A stretch of DNA of 64,000 bases from Aricia agestis (Eukaryota; Arthropoda; Insecta; Lepidoptera; Lycaenidae), in assembly GCF_905147365.1 (NCBI RefSeq), contig NC_056408.1:12462001-12526000 (forward strand). Direction: 5' to 3'. Positions within the stretch are counted from its first letter, which is position 1. Every line of letters begins with the position of its first letter. The notes under the pieces were generated by a model. It did no database searches. It was not told where the DNA came from and saw only the letters and a program-made list of their open reading frames with translations. Positions 12,305 to 23,858 of this stretch are shown piece by piece. Position numbers and translations under genes: made by a program.

Positions 12305-12330
12305 GTCGCGACGCCCCGGGGCGTCGCGAC
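12305..12330. repeat. Perfect 26-bp GC palindrome
   Basis: GTCGCGACGCCCC followed directly by its reverse complement, with no spacer. It lies in a CG-rich patch (12230-12345) of otherwise AT-rich DNA. Confidence 0.85.
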
Positions 12331-12357
12331 TCGAGACGCACAGTTTGGGAAGCCCTG

Positions 12358-13297
12358 GACTAGCGCATTCATTGAATGACACCTTCAATTGAATTACTCG
12401 GCCGAAAGTCGGTTGAACGATCGTCACTCAACGTCCAACTAGTTAGCGATTTGAAACATAGCCCGTTGAAGATAGCGGACATGAAATCAGTCAGGTAATT
12501 GAACGCATTTCATTTTTTTCCCACTGCGACGCTAGTAGCCACTAGCCACTAAAAAAAATTGGCGTCAAACAGCTCGCACAACTGATAGCACTGTGTTGAT
12601 ATTTCGTTGGTTAAATTTATTTAATGTGCTTTTTTTTGTAATTAAATAATATGACAGCGTCGATTTACCTTTTACTATAGTTCGTGGGTTTATGATGATA
12701 TGCGTGACACATTATAATTGACAATAGTAGGTAAGTTACCTAACAAAAATTAATCGATAATTTAAAAATATCGAATCGCTTTGTAAAGGAACTTCGTACT
12801 GACATTTCAGTGGTGCCGGCGATTTAAGATGGCCGCCCTTTTTATCGATTTGATTTCGATTCAACAGAGTCAATCTCTATTGACATAAGTTCCGTTTCAT
12901 GCATCTAACTTTTTTCAAATGTTTTCGTAACAATAATTTTATACTCCTATTTCACAGTTAACATTTATAATTTTATATTAATAAGTTAGCATTTAGCAAC
13001 TTTTCATTTTTATTCATTTACAATTATATGAAACATTTGTTTTTGTAGATGAATATAATTTATTACATTTTTTTGGTTTTCTTGTAAGAAAAACCCGTAG
13101 CAAGGAATATGAAAACTGTCACCCATATCATCTTAAAACGCACAAACTATACCCCGGCTAACGGAAACTTAGAACAAATTATAGCATCTTCATTATTTAA
13201 CAACTTCACTATATTATATGACATTAAGTCAAAATGTTAAATGTCACAGTCAACGTCTTGACGAGTTGTCCTTTAGTCATTCAATGAATGCGCTAGT
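12358..13297. mobile_element. TIR element of about 940 bp, carrying a nested MITE
   Basis: CTAGCGCATTCATTGAATGA (12358-) is repeated inverted ending at about 13297. Between them lies the separate MITE at 12676-13151. No coding frame. Confidence 0.5.
12676..13151. mobile_element. TATAGTTTGTGCG MITE, copy A
   Basis: The termini are TATAGTTCGTGGGTT...ATGATATGCGTGACA and TGTCACCCATATCAT...ACGCACAAACTATA, imperfect inverted repeats of about 33 bp. Copies B (43126-43372, 5'-truncated) and C (49482-49969, inverted) align along most of the length. Confidence 0.75.
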
Positions 13298-14032
13298 CAT
13301 TCAATCTTATCGCAGATTAAACCAGATGACTACGACATATACCTACATATTTTTTAAAGTGTTTAACAATGAGCATTAACTAAGTAGTAAGTCATTTACT
13401 AAAAGTTATGTTGTTATAAAAGTAAAAATAAGAATTATTTACTTTATAGTACTATTAACAAAAAAGGTTGTAAGAAGCTTCGGGTTACTTTTTATTTTCA
13501 AAAATTTTCAAATTATTCGAATTATATATATTCGAATAATTCGAACATTTTTGGAAAATATTTATTCGAATTATTCGAATAGTAAATTTATCGAATAATA
13601 ACATTCCCTACCCTCAAGGCTTTATTTTTAAACACTATATTTTAACCAATTTTTTTTTAAGAAATTTGAGGCAACATTTATTCTCTTTAAGGAGTGAACC
13701 TAACTGCCAAAAAAGTACTGTTTAATTTTATAATACACGTGAAGTTAATCCAGCCTCCAGATCTGCTGGAATAGCTCTAGCTGTTGTTGTGTTGTTTAAA
13801 GCAATTGCTCATAAAATAGTATTATTATTCGCCAATAGATGTCAGGAAGGATCATATTTTTCAGTTTATGGATTATCGATAAAACACGAATTAAAAGACA
13901 TTTTCTAAAAATGATTCCTAGCTAGATCGATTTATCGCCCCCGAAACCCTCTATTATGTTTTTTTTTTTTTTTAATTTATTGAGAGCTGGAAACGAGTCC
14001 TTTGCTCCAAAAACCTCTATTATGGTTGAACC
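13298..14032. other. Intergenic, AT-rich; local TTCGAATAATTCGAA palindromic runs
   Basis: Positions 13500-13600 are interleaved ATTCGAAT motifs. No gene seen. Confidence 0.5.
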
Positions 14033-14301
14033 TAGGGTTGCCATCACCCAAATTCCCTTCGCCGGTCAGGCACGACAAAATTCCCGGACATTTGGCCGAA
14101 ATGTGGTTATTTCCACCTTACCTTTTAAACAGTATTTACGATAACGTCTTGCCAATTTTTGCTTTTCCAATAAGAATTTGTAAAAATCTGCTTAACTCAA
14201 GTCCGTGCACCCGGACACTTTTCAAAAACCCGGCTGGACGCACCCCGGACGCCCTTCAAACTAGGGCAAATCCGGGGAAATCCGGACGGATGGCAACCCT
14301 A
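14033..14301. mobile_element. hAT-like MITE, 269 bp, perfect 8-bp TSD
   Basis: The termini are TAGGGTTGCCATC and GATGGCAACCCTA. GTTGAACC flanks it exactly on both sides (14025-14032, 14302-14309). It is noncoding and the duplication is undecayed. Confidence 0.85.
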
Positions 14302-14309
14302 GTTGAACC

Positions 14310-14780
14310 TAACCTAAAGGTTGGTGGTTGCTTTTCAATTGCCAAGCTACTTTTAATATAGTTTTTCACGGGAGTAGGAACTATGCTGAATTTAAAAAGA
14401 AAACTATCACGGCTAAGAAGACTTCATAAGTTATTGAGTAATAGTCTATCAACTAAAAAAGATGTATTAAGCGAAGTATAAAGGAAGTTTTCGTTCAAAT
14501 TCCTTTGATAGTAACTGAGATGATGTTGTTAGTATTGTAAAACACGTTTTAAAATATGTATGTTCATTGACCATACAAAAATTTTCCAAAACTAGCGGTA
14601 CTATGGAACCCTATATTGAGCGTGGCCCAACACGCACTTGGCCGGTTTTTTTTAGTCTTAGTTTTCCTAACATAAAACAATTCTACATGTATATATCACT
14701 GTCTACTAAATAGCTTTTACGGTGTATAAGACAAATAAATCAACATGGCTTACTTAGTTGTCTTATTTCTTGTTTAAATT
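14310..14780. repeat. Dispersed-repeat fragments
   Basis: The segment 14600-14655 (GGAACCCTATATTGAGCGTGG...CACTTGGCCGGTTTTT) resembles 32645-32695 and is a common lepidopteran repeat end. A 32-codon frame at 14383-14481, rich in Lys, Arg and Leu, is unassigned. Confidence 0.4.
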
Positions 14781-14946
14781 ATTTTTTGTGTGAGTCTAAG
14801 ATACTGTTCATTAGTTTGTACAACAAAACATATTATGAAAAAGTACCTGGTGTTGAAATAGTGAATTCCTTACTAGACAAATGTCTTTCCAAGTGCGCAG
14901 GCCTCTTAGTTCACAACCATGCGACACCACTTCTGTGCAGTAGAGG

Positions 14947-17075
14947 TCAGCATCCACCGGCATCACAATGAATAGTTGCACCACCTGAAACATTACAACA
15001 AACTTCAAACGTGCTACATAATATTGGATTATACTTTCCCAAAATACTAAAGTTGTTATTGACAAAAGGCTTAATCGCTTATAATCTTTTTGAATTAATT
15101 TTCATAACAACTGAAAAATTTCAACTGTAAATATGTATTACATCAGACTTGGACCAAATTAATGTGCCTATATATTTCATTAATGCCTCCAGTAATGATA
15201 TTATGACATTGAAATTAGTAGCATCATAGGTTTCCTTACTGACCCTTGATTTAGAATTTAGAACAATATAATTGAAATGGGAACATACATATAAAACATG
15301 TATTGCCTTTGATTAAGAAGTATCACAACTTAGTAGGAGTAACAGAAAGTAAGATTTATTAATTTAAATAAAAAATATTAAGCCACAAAAATATTTTTTA
15401 TACACACTAATGTTTAAAAAATGGTAAATTTTAGTAAATCATCGTAATTTTAAATGTTTTGTCAAGTTTCGGTTTCAGTTTCAGCCGAAACGGAGACCAA
15501 GGCAGTAAGTTCGGTTTCGGCTGAAAAATCAGTTTCGGTCGGACACTAATAAAAAATAAAAAGGTGTGTCTTTAGATGCAGTTACTAAGAATTAACCTCC
15601 ACAATATTTTGTGACTAAGCCTGTATAAAACAAGACATCAGAATGCGATTAAATGGATGGTGGCAAACTGAGACGGAACCTCGCCGGCGAGCAAGCACGA
15701 GTTGACTTCGAAGTTCACCAAATGACACATTCCCGAACAATAGAGTTTCGGCGGGGCCGAAAGTTTCAGCTATATTTTGGCCAAAACCTAAAGCCGAAAC
15801 TAGATTTTTTGGCCAAAACTGGGCGAAACCGAAATTTTGGTCAGTCACTATTACTTACATTATCAGCAACAGGGTTACCTCACAATTAAGATTTATATTT
15901 AAAATGTTTTTTCTCATATGAATACACAAATGAATTAATTGTAATGTATGTATGTAATTCCAGAAATTTAAGTAATTTCAAACTGAATATTGTTTGGTTT
16001 TACTTAAGACTTTTAAGTTTAAAACTTTTTATAAAATTATGCCACCTCAAGAATATAATTTAGTATGTACTACTTATGACTGGACTTTTGCCATTACATA
16101 CTCTTACTTATTATTTTAATTCAAAAAAGTTATGGACAACTATTTATAGCTTTTAATTAAAAATTTATTTAGTTCCATATAATATGATTAACAATTCACA
16201 TAAGTAATATACATAGATCACAATATTGTTTTCTTTTGTCATTAACAATTAAAATATAGATTTCATAATTCTAAAGTGGTGAATATAAAAATGATATACC
16301 TCCAGCTCCAGTAAGTGAATGAAGAAACCTTTCACTGTTTTGTGAAATAGATTTTAGTAAGTAACTAGATGTCTAACATAGAATATGCTAATTAGCATCT
16401 TGCAATATTATAGTTTTGGAAATCACATCACAAGTTTTAGTACACAAAGGCGTAATAAAGTTACTAAAGTTGGTTCATCGGGCTTGTCATATTATCACAG
16501 ACGATGGCGCATGAACACAATGAATATAATAAAAAAAAATTCTCACAATATTATTTCTCTCAGTTCTGAAATTATCTATGCTAAATACTTCTCGAAAGTG
16601 AAGTGTTGTGACCAAGCAGTAGGTTTTTAAGTAGTGCGAATTGATAGACATTAAAATAGGTATTTATTAATTGGAAGGTGGTGTCACGATTACGATGCGT
16701 AAAACGAACAATGAAACGGAAATACTAACGAAGAGAGATTCGAATAGTTATTACAAGACAAAGTACCCTTGATTCCACTGTCTCATTTTATTTATCGATG
16801 TACATTCGTAGGAAACAAAGTTACTAAGTAAGAATTTCAATAATTGGCATTCACGAAGAAAATGGCGTCATATAATCACTCATCACGAAACAAGGTGCAA
16901 TTTTAGGGCACAAGGGGCACATTTCACAGACACAAGTACACAACACATAAAGAAAACATGCTGTTTAAATTAATTTTCTCAAAATTACTCACTTTGAATA
17001 CAAATTGTGAAGGAAAACATCCAAAATTTCAATGATTTGATGACAAGGCACTCCACTCACCGTTTGCAAAACCTC
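14947..17075 (-). CDS. Possible small spliced gene (tentative)
   Basis: Three minus-strand segments join with compatible phase. Segment A ends at 16993 with a strong donor AAA|GTGAGT and encodes VEVLQTVSGVPCHQIIEIL then DVFLHNLYS. Segment B, 16334-16300 (35 nt), has acceptor AAACAG and donor GGAG|GTATAT and encodes ERFLHSLTGAG. Segment C starts at 14984 after TTTCAG and, in the phase left by B, reaches TGA at 14949-14947 (ending IHCDAGGC). A GTCACGTGAC palindrome lies just upstream (17081-17090). No in-frame ATG was found in A, so an upstream exon or another donor (CAAACG|GTGAGT) is possible. I do not recognise the product. It could be chance. Confidence 0.22.
15465..15855. mobile_element. 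TTTCGGCCGAAAC-type repeats
   Basis: Two stretches (15465-15550 and 15740-15855) carry interleaved TTTCGGTTTCGGC-type motifs ending in GGTCGGACACTAA and GGTCAGTCACTA. They look like ends of a MITE family; boundaries are uncertain. Confidence 0.45.
15856..16299. other. AT-rich; no supported feature
   Basis: No recognisable gene or repeat. It would be intron of the tentative minus-strand gene. Confidence 0.4.
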
Positions 17076-17080
17076 GACTA

Positions 17081-17090
17081 GTCACGTGAC
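17081..17090. promoter_or_regulatory. GTCACGTGAC palindromic E-box
   Basis: A perfect 10-bp palindrome with a CACGTG core flanked by GT/AC, the form preferred by MITF/TFE and Max-type bHLH-Zip factors. It sits at the 5' edge of the tentative minus-strand gene. Binding is not shown. Confidence 0.3.
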
Positions 17091-17880
17091 CGAAATAAGA
17101 TTGCCATATTTATTTAAAAATTTCTACTTTATTTTGGTCTAAAAATATTATTTTAAGTACTTTCAATGATTATTTTGTACATGCATACATTTACATAATA
17201 GACCGTGTATTAAAATTGCACAAATTATCAACATTCAACATTCTTCTTATTAAAATTAAAAGCAGTTTAAAGACATAACTAATAACTCACGAATTCACGA
17301 GTCACGAGTCACATAAGTCATAACTCGTAAGTACTTGTAAAAAACAATTTAATAATGAAATGAGCCTTTAACAATTTAATTAATTAAAAAACAACTTTTT
17401 GAAGTGAAACTTCTTTAGACGCATTGAGAGTGGAATTTCTAGGCCTCGCAGTAAAGATAAGTCGCCTCTTTGACTGTTTTTAGTTCCAATTCTTAATACT
17501 CTTGGCGCTGCCTGTGACATAACAACAATGGCGTTGGGAAGTTTTGAGTGAATTAAACAAAGAAAACAGTAAATTTCAGAACAATTTTCAGGAGGAATTA
17601 AATTACTTCTATTATTATCAATGTAAAACAGTGACGAAAGTACCGGTAAGAGGAAATTACGATGCGGCTAAACGTGGGCCGCCTTATTGAAGAACGTATC
17701 GCAATGACAATCCGGCTAATCGTTGAACCGCAGCATTACAAAACGGCCCAGTTTTTTTAAACAGTTAGCCGTAATGTAAAACAACGGATTATACAATCCG
17801 CCTGCGACATATTTTTTTACATAAAATAGGTAATGAAATATTATATATTTATAAAGCCCGTCACAGACTTAGCTATAATA
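17091..17880. other. Intergenic, AT-rich
   Basis: No gene seen. Positions 17855-17880 (AAGCCCGTCACAGACTTAGC) are repeated inverted at about 21905-21932. Confidence 0.45.
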
Positions 17881-19184
17881 TACAATGTGTCCCGACACCG
17901 GTGTCCGATCCTTTAATGTCATGATCTATGCCATATTTTATCGACAAATTGGCTCTCAAACTTTTTCTCTCTCTCACGGTTGTAAAATGGCAGCCATTTT
18001 AGTTTTTCTCGGGCTTTCACACTAATCTGACCAATACTTCTCATGTAAATATCTTATGAAGATAAAAATGGTCTCATTTGATAGCTAAACTTGTAGACTA
18101 CGCTTACACAGGCAATATGTTATAAATTTCGTGGAATCAAACATAGAAAAACCAAAGTTTAAGAAAAAAAATGTGCAATTTTTAAATAATGGCTTTTTGC
18201 CAAAAATCTAGCACATTAAACTGAATCTTTTTTATTTACAAAAATATAGAGGAGGTTTTCATTTTAAGGCGGTGATTAATCTCAATCAAAAACGATAACC
18301 TTCCACACAACCAACGACCAAGCGTATAGTACGCATAGCAATAAGATTCATTTTAGCTTAGCATAAAACTGTAACTACTCGGGCCGATCTTCTCTATTTT
18401 TCATGTTTTTTTTAAATATCTTTGGAAATAAATATTAAGAAACAAAATTGTTCGGTTAAAGAGATTTTAATATAGATTTACTAACAATTTATTCAAATAA
18501 AATGTATAATTGTCCTAGTAAATATTTCGATGAAATAGAGTTTTTTCGGAGGTGAGTTTGTAAATTAATTACAGCCAAAGTATTACGTTTTATTAAAATG
18601 TTTATGGTTTAAGGTATTTTAAATATTGTGCTTTATATCTCATATTTTTTAACACTTCGTTATTATATTGGAACTAGGTAAACCGGGAGTCATGGAATAA
18701 CAAATTGGGGTCTATCCTCGCCTTAAATAAATTCTTTACTTCAATGCTCTACGTCAGATAGTTTAGAAGTTATAAAGATTTTCCTATGAAGTATAGGTCA
18801 GATTAGTATGAAGCCAGAGAAAAAAAATTATTTTCAAAAGTTGGAGAAAAAAAACAATTGAAAGCCAATTTGTCACTCAAATATAGTTCTAATTTTTTTT
18901 CTCCAACTTTTGAAAAAAAAAATTCTCTGACTTCATACTAATCTGACCTATACTTCATAGGAAAATCGTTATAACTTCTAAACTGTCTGACTTAGAGCAT
19001 TGAAATAAAGAATTTATGTAAGATAAAAACCTCTTCTATCTTTTTAAAATAAAACGCGGCTGTAAAAATGGCTGCCATTTTACAACCGCGAGAGAGAGAA
19101 AAAATTTGAGAGCCAATTTGTCGATAAAATATGGCATAGATCATGACATTAAAGGATCGGACACCGGTGTCGGGACACATTGTA
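17881..19184. mobile_element. 1.3-kb TIR element with nested inverted arms
   Basis: The termini are TACAATGTGTCCCGACACCG and its reverse complement, with TA on each side. The inverted arms exceed 120 bp (to the AAAATGGC[A/T]GCCATTTT palindromes). A second inverted pair is nested at about 18720-18857 against 18893-19025. No transposase frame. Confidence 0.75.
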
Positions 19185-20035
19185 TATTAATATTTTTATA
19201 GCTAGGCATAAAAAAAAAAGGCATATTACTATATATTTTCTATACTAATTTTCGCGTGACCGCACTATATATAATATTATTATTATTATATATTAGCGCT
19301 ATGGGGGGTTGATGTAGGAGAACTATCATATATGGGGGATATTTGAAAAAGTGTCCAGCGGGGCTAAAATGGTCGCTTAGTTGAATCATACAATGAATCA
19401 TTTACGATTCATTCTTAAACTTCTCTTAACGTGCAATTCATTTAATGATTCGTACTAAGCAATTCATTTGTTTGACATTTTTCTATGAAAAGTCGTAAAA
19501 AGTAAAAATATCGTTATTTTCTGGTATGCGACGTTGCCAGTTCGACGCGACACATTTCGTTAATATTCATACAATTCTGTGGGTAACATTTTTAGATACC
19601 TATGGTATAAAAATAACGTTATTAATACTGATATTTTTAACGGTAATTTTTGGTATGCAACGATGCCAGTTCGACGCGACACCTTCCGTTCATGTTAGTA
19701 GACGCACGAAATCTCACTCAAAGCCCAACTTCGAGCACCAAAGTTTTTTCGCAAGATTTGTGCTTACCTACTTTTTAGGGTTCCGTAGTCAACAAGGAAC
19801 CCTTATAGTTTCGGTCTGTCAGGCCGTCTGTCTGTCTGTCTGTATTAAATTTTACTGTGCCAGATGCGGACATCTATACTTCCTTCTTGTACCGCGTTTG
19901 AAATTACGTGCCATTCCACGCGAACACGGACGTGTCATACTTGTTCTTATTTACAGCGAACACTGCACAGTGCACGCGGGTGTGCTAGTACTATTTATTT
20001 TCGCGCAAGATTGTTGATTAATTGAATTATTCAGT
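19185..20035. repeat. Repeat-rich, no gene
   Basis: TGCCAGTTCGACGCGACAC occurs twice (about 19535 and 19665). AGGGTTCCGTAGTCAACAAG-type ends occur at about 19787 and 20112, with a (TCTG)n run at 19826-19842. The single long frame here spans several repeats and is not credible as a gene. Confidence 0.45.
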
Positions 20036-20159
20036 GAACCGTGAGCCGTGATCCGTTTGCTCGTTTGCTCCCTTATTTCATAAAAAAAAATTTGACATGA
20101 CGCATATTTTAGGGTTCCGTAGTCAACAAGGAACCCTTAGGGTGAGGCCAAACGAGCGT

Positions 20160-20510
20160 TATTTTGTGAGTCGTGAGTCACCTGATGGAAAGCAACTACC
20201 GTCGCCCATGGACACGCGCAACATCAGAAGAGCTGCAGGTGCGTTGCCGGCCTTTTAAGAGGGAATACGCTCTCTTCTTGAAGGTTTGCAGGTCATATAG
20301 GTCCGGAAATACTACTGGTGACAGTTCGTTCCAGAGTTTTACAGTGCGCGGCAGAAAGTTACGCAAAAATGCACGGTGGAAGACTGCCACTCATCAAGGT
20401 GATGAGGATGGTAAGTATATTTTTCGCGTTGGGCGATGGCGAAAAGTTGCAGGAGGTATGATTCCGAACAATTCCTCAGAGCACTCCCCGTGATACAACT
20501 GATAGAGGAT
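20160..20510 (-). pseudogene. LINE 3' end (RT C-terminus), minus strand
   Basis: Read on the minus strand it contains EELFGIIPPATFRHRPTRK, then FLPRTVKLWNELSPVVFPD and YDLQTFKKRAYSLLKGRQRT, the C-terminal signature of a lepidopteran non-LTR RT, with one stop between. The poly-A side is toward 20085. Shorter copies of the same tail sit in the composite repeats at 5731, 33619 and 44121. Confidence 0.7.
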
Positions 20511-21633
20511 GCTGAGTGAAGCTACATATACCCCACCTTAAATATTTAATTTATTTTGTTTTTAGTATTTAGTATTATAGCAGCAATAGAAATACATAAT
20601 GTCAGAGAAACAGATGGATGAGCGCATTGGTAGCTCAACGGAATAAAAAAATCAATTTTTTTTTAGTATCTATATTTATAGAAAAATATAGATATTTTAA
20701 AAGAGCCAAAAACTAAAAGAGTTAAGAAAGCTTTAATAAATGTCATTTCCGATTAAAATTAATCAGCAACATCTTTGGGAAAATTTTGCAGTTTGTGAAC
20801 GTGTTTTAAAAATAGTCTACTAGGTGGTGCATTTATTTATTGTATTTTTTATTTGTTAGGCTAATTTGATACACTCAACGCCATCTATCGTTCAGATGAG
20901 AACTAAAAACTGCAGACACGCTGTTTTTAATGGGATTTAAGAGTCTTATGTATAATTGGTCTGTGGTGTGATGGTAGTGATGATGATGATGATGAATGTA
21001 ATTTACATAGTAGCATAATAATATGCTTTCTTCGTAAAACAACGCCGGAACCCCCAAACTTTTATCTATAAGGAATCCGGAGTTGTCGTAGTATCTTCGG
21101 AACCATAGCAAACCTTGGTGCAAAATCTTACTTTTTGGTAGCATATGCTTAGGATACTTCTCTTTAAATCAAAATCACCATATTATTATGTTTCCATATA
21201 ATTAATAATTTCAAGTATCGGTTAAATTTTCATACTGATTTATATGGGCATAGATGCCCTTGCGGCAGTAACGTTACGAAAATATAACGATATTTGAAGA
21301 TTATGGTGAAATTATTAAACAACATTTTGTTTTTAGTTATAAAATGATTTTAATGAACAAATATACAATAAATGTACAGTTTAATACATAAAATATAACA
21401 ATTATATCAAATATTTCATGGATCATTCATAAAATCATGAATGAATGTAGAAAAAAAACCGGTCATGTTCGTTTTTATGTTTTTCAGAATGGCAATACAG
21501 TTTCAATTATGAATCTGCTAATGAATTGAATTGCCATTGACGTAGGACGTTATTTTACAAAATTAAATGAATCACCTACGATATTGCTCGTAATATCGTC
21601 GCTGAATTGATTGAGAGGAATTGCTAAAAGTTA
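20511..21633. other. Intergenic; SINE-head remnant and microsatellite
   Basis: GGATGAGCGCATTGGTAGCT at 20616-20635 resembles the SINE head at 60509. (GAT)n lies at 20975-20992. No gene. Confidence 0.45.
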
Positions 21634-21934
21634 CCATTTTAGCCCCGCTGCTGTACGCAGTAAATAACAGTTGAAAAATCCTCCAAGAGTGGCGCTAGCT
21701 GCAGCAAAGGGTATGGAATGAATGTAGGCGTTGGTGACAAAATATAAATTGAAGTATATTAAAATATAACCTAAAATAGCTGAAATAAAAGCTGCTAAAT
21801 GATTTAAAATTACCCTGTTGCTACTGTAGCGCCACCCTAATTTAACGCATTTCAGCGGACACTTTTTACATACAGAGATAGTTCTACTCCATCTAGACTC
21901 CATAAATATAGCTAAGTCTGTGACGGGCTTTAAG
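21634..21934. repeat. Inverted partner of 17.86-19.37 kb
   Basis: ACCATTTTAGCCCCGCTG (21634-21651) and GCTAAGTCTGTGACGGGCTT (about 21910-21930) are reverse complements of 19357-19374 and 17855-17880. The two ends therefore bracket about 4 kb that includes the 1.3-kb TIR element. Confidence 0.5.
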
Positions 21935-22498
21935 TTAATATACCTACCTAGCGAAATAAAGCAACAATCTCGAACTGTCAAACGAAACCGAAATTAGTTT
22001 CAGCTGTGTAATATGGTAACGTATACACTTACACAAGCATGATTGAACATGATTTCAATGACATTAAATTGTCAACGTGCGGCACGTGCCGACTGGACGT
22101 CAAAAAAAGAGTGCTGATGTCATGTATCACACGTCTCTTTTCACCACGCAGTGTTACTGATAGTGATATCTCTCTTGGCTCTTGCTCAGGCCTTTGTTTC
22201 TTTATTCCGCTAGGTATATTAACTTTATGATTTTGTACTGTAATAAAATAACAATCTATATTGGCAACACTTCTGCTGTCAAAATTTTTGACATATTATA
22301 TTTTGAGTGACGCACTGACCACAGATTAAGGATACTATATAGGTTTATAGTCTGTCAAGAAAGTCATGACAGGCGGGAAAAATTATAAATGAAATAAAAA
22401 TTAAGAGAACTTTATTATGATAAAAATGTGCAAGGTGACAATATTTAAAATGTAATAAGCGTTATCTGTGAAAATACAAAGACAAAAATACACCTTGT
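21935..22498. other. Intergenic; MITE fragment
   Basis: TAGTCTGTCAAGAAAGTCAT (22349-22368) is one end of the CAGTCTGTCAA MITE family. No gene. Confidence 0.5.
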
Positions 22499-22504
22499 AT
22501 GTAT

Positions 22505-23476
22505 GTCGCAGCCGGCTGGTTTAAATAGCTGTCCAATCAAACATCTAGCCCTTTGACGGAACAACGCCATCGAATCACACGTCTAGCTTTTATATTGAAT
22601 ATTTTAGTCGCTCAAAACGTTCAACACTACAGCTGATTCAAAAGCCGCCGTTTAATTGAAGTAGTTCAGCGCGCACCGCTGCGGCGCTAGGTGCGTTTTA
22701 TTTACAATATGGCGTCAACTAGCAGGTATTTGTTGGTGTTTGTGCTTGTTTTTCGGAAAGAAAGTAGTTAATAAAAGTTACAAGTGTTATTAAAGAGACA
22801 AAAATTGTGGAGGCACATACGAGTGAATCAAAATTTCAACAAATATTCGAGGAGAAATTACGGGATTATGAAATGGATGGACGCAGCCGCTCCGAAAGGG
22901 GGGCCGTCAAAACAAAAACAATTGCAATCCCTAGTCCAAAAGTTGGTTAGGTTAGGTTAGAACTTAGACCACAACACAGAGGAAGCCGAGCGAGCGCAGC
23001 GAGCGTGCTGCGGCAGCAGCCGGCGACCGTCGTCAAACAAAAGGGGGGCTCGGGGGGCTGCGCCCCCCGCCAAAACAAAAACAAACACAATCCAGAAAGT
23101 CCAAAAGTAGGTTAGGTTAGAACTATGACTATGCTGCGGCAGCAGCCGGCGACCGTCACAAAACACGCCTCAGAATGTTTTATTTTTACTTAAGTATTGC
23201 ATTAAACTTTTGGTCACCCCTTAAACTTAATCCGAGAATAATCTTTCAATAAAATACCAAAAATTTCCTATTCTCCCAAATTACATATTATTAAGCTAAT
23301 GGTCGCCCTAGTTAATTTGACATTATACCAGTTGGCTAAACATCGTCTAGCTGTAGTGTTGAACGTTGTAGTCAACAAGTCGGCTAAACGACGTATAGCC
23401 GTGTGATTGAGTGGCATTGTTCAGTCAAAGGGCTAGCTGTTTGATTGAACGGCTATTTAAACCAGTCGACTGCGAC
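22505..23476 (+). mobile_element. GTCGCAG TIR element, copy 1 (972 bp) with gene-like insert
   Basis: The termini are GTCGCAGCCGGCTGGTTTAA and an inverted counterpart; similarity continues inward about 130 bp. The 6-bp flanks ATGTAT match on both sides (22499-22504, 23477-23482). Inside, on the + strand, lies ATGGCGTCAACTAGCAG|GTATTT and then GTGGAGGCACATACGAGTG, which opens the frame EAHTSESKFQQIFEEKLRDY. A CG-rich stretch with GGGGGGCTGCGCCCCCC follows. Copy 2 at 59075-60074 is in the opposite orientation. Confidence 0.75.
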
Positions 23477-23713
23477 ATGTATATAAGGTCAAATTCCGTA
23501 GTACACATAAACTTAATATATATTGTCGTAACTTATATGCAATGTACATCCAATTAAATTATAAAAGTACTAAATATGTAAAAAATTGGACACCCAGACA
23601 CTTATTATTAATTATAATGATTATTTATAATAGATTTTTAAGGAATTATTCGATATTTAATAATTATTGAAAAAAATTGAGATGTAATTTGACCACCGCT
23701 ATTAAATTATAAA

Positions 23714-23853
23714 GCCGGCGCCAGACATGGGCTTCAAAGTTTGAGCAAACTTTGCACAAATAGGAAAATGCCAGCAATAACTTTGCACAAATAGGCAAAT
23801 GTCAGTGCTACACTTGGCGAATTTGCGTATTTGATCACATGTCTGGCGCCCGC
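23714..23853. mobile_element. Foldback MITE, 140 bp
   Basis: The termini are GCCGGCGCCAGACATG and CATGTCTGGCGCCCGC (one mismatch). ATAAA flanks both sides (23709-23713, 23854-23858). Inside, AACTTTGCACAAATAGG is directly repeated. Confidence 0.75.
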
Positions 23854-23858
23854 ATAAA

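Noticed and set aside
19526..20017. 163-codon plus-strand open frame
   Set aside because: It spans several unrelated repeat pieces, including a TCTG run and the AGGGTTCCGTAGTC end; no protein resemblance.
21631..21981. 116-codon minus-strand open frame with a hydrophobic stretch
   Set aside because: It lies across the right end of an inverted-repeat structure and shows no family resemblance or splice support; likely chance.
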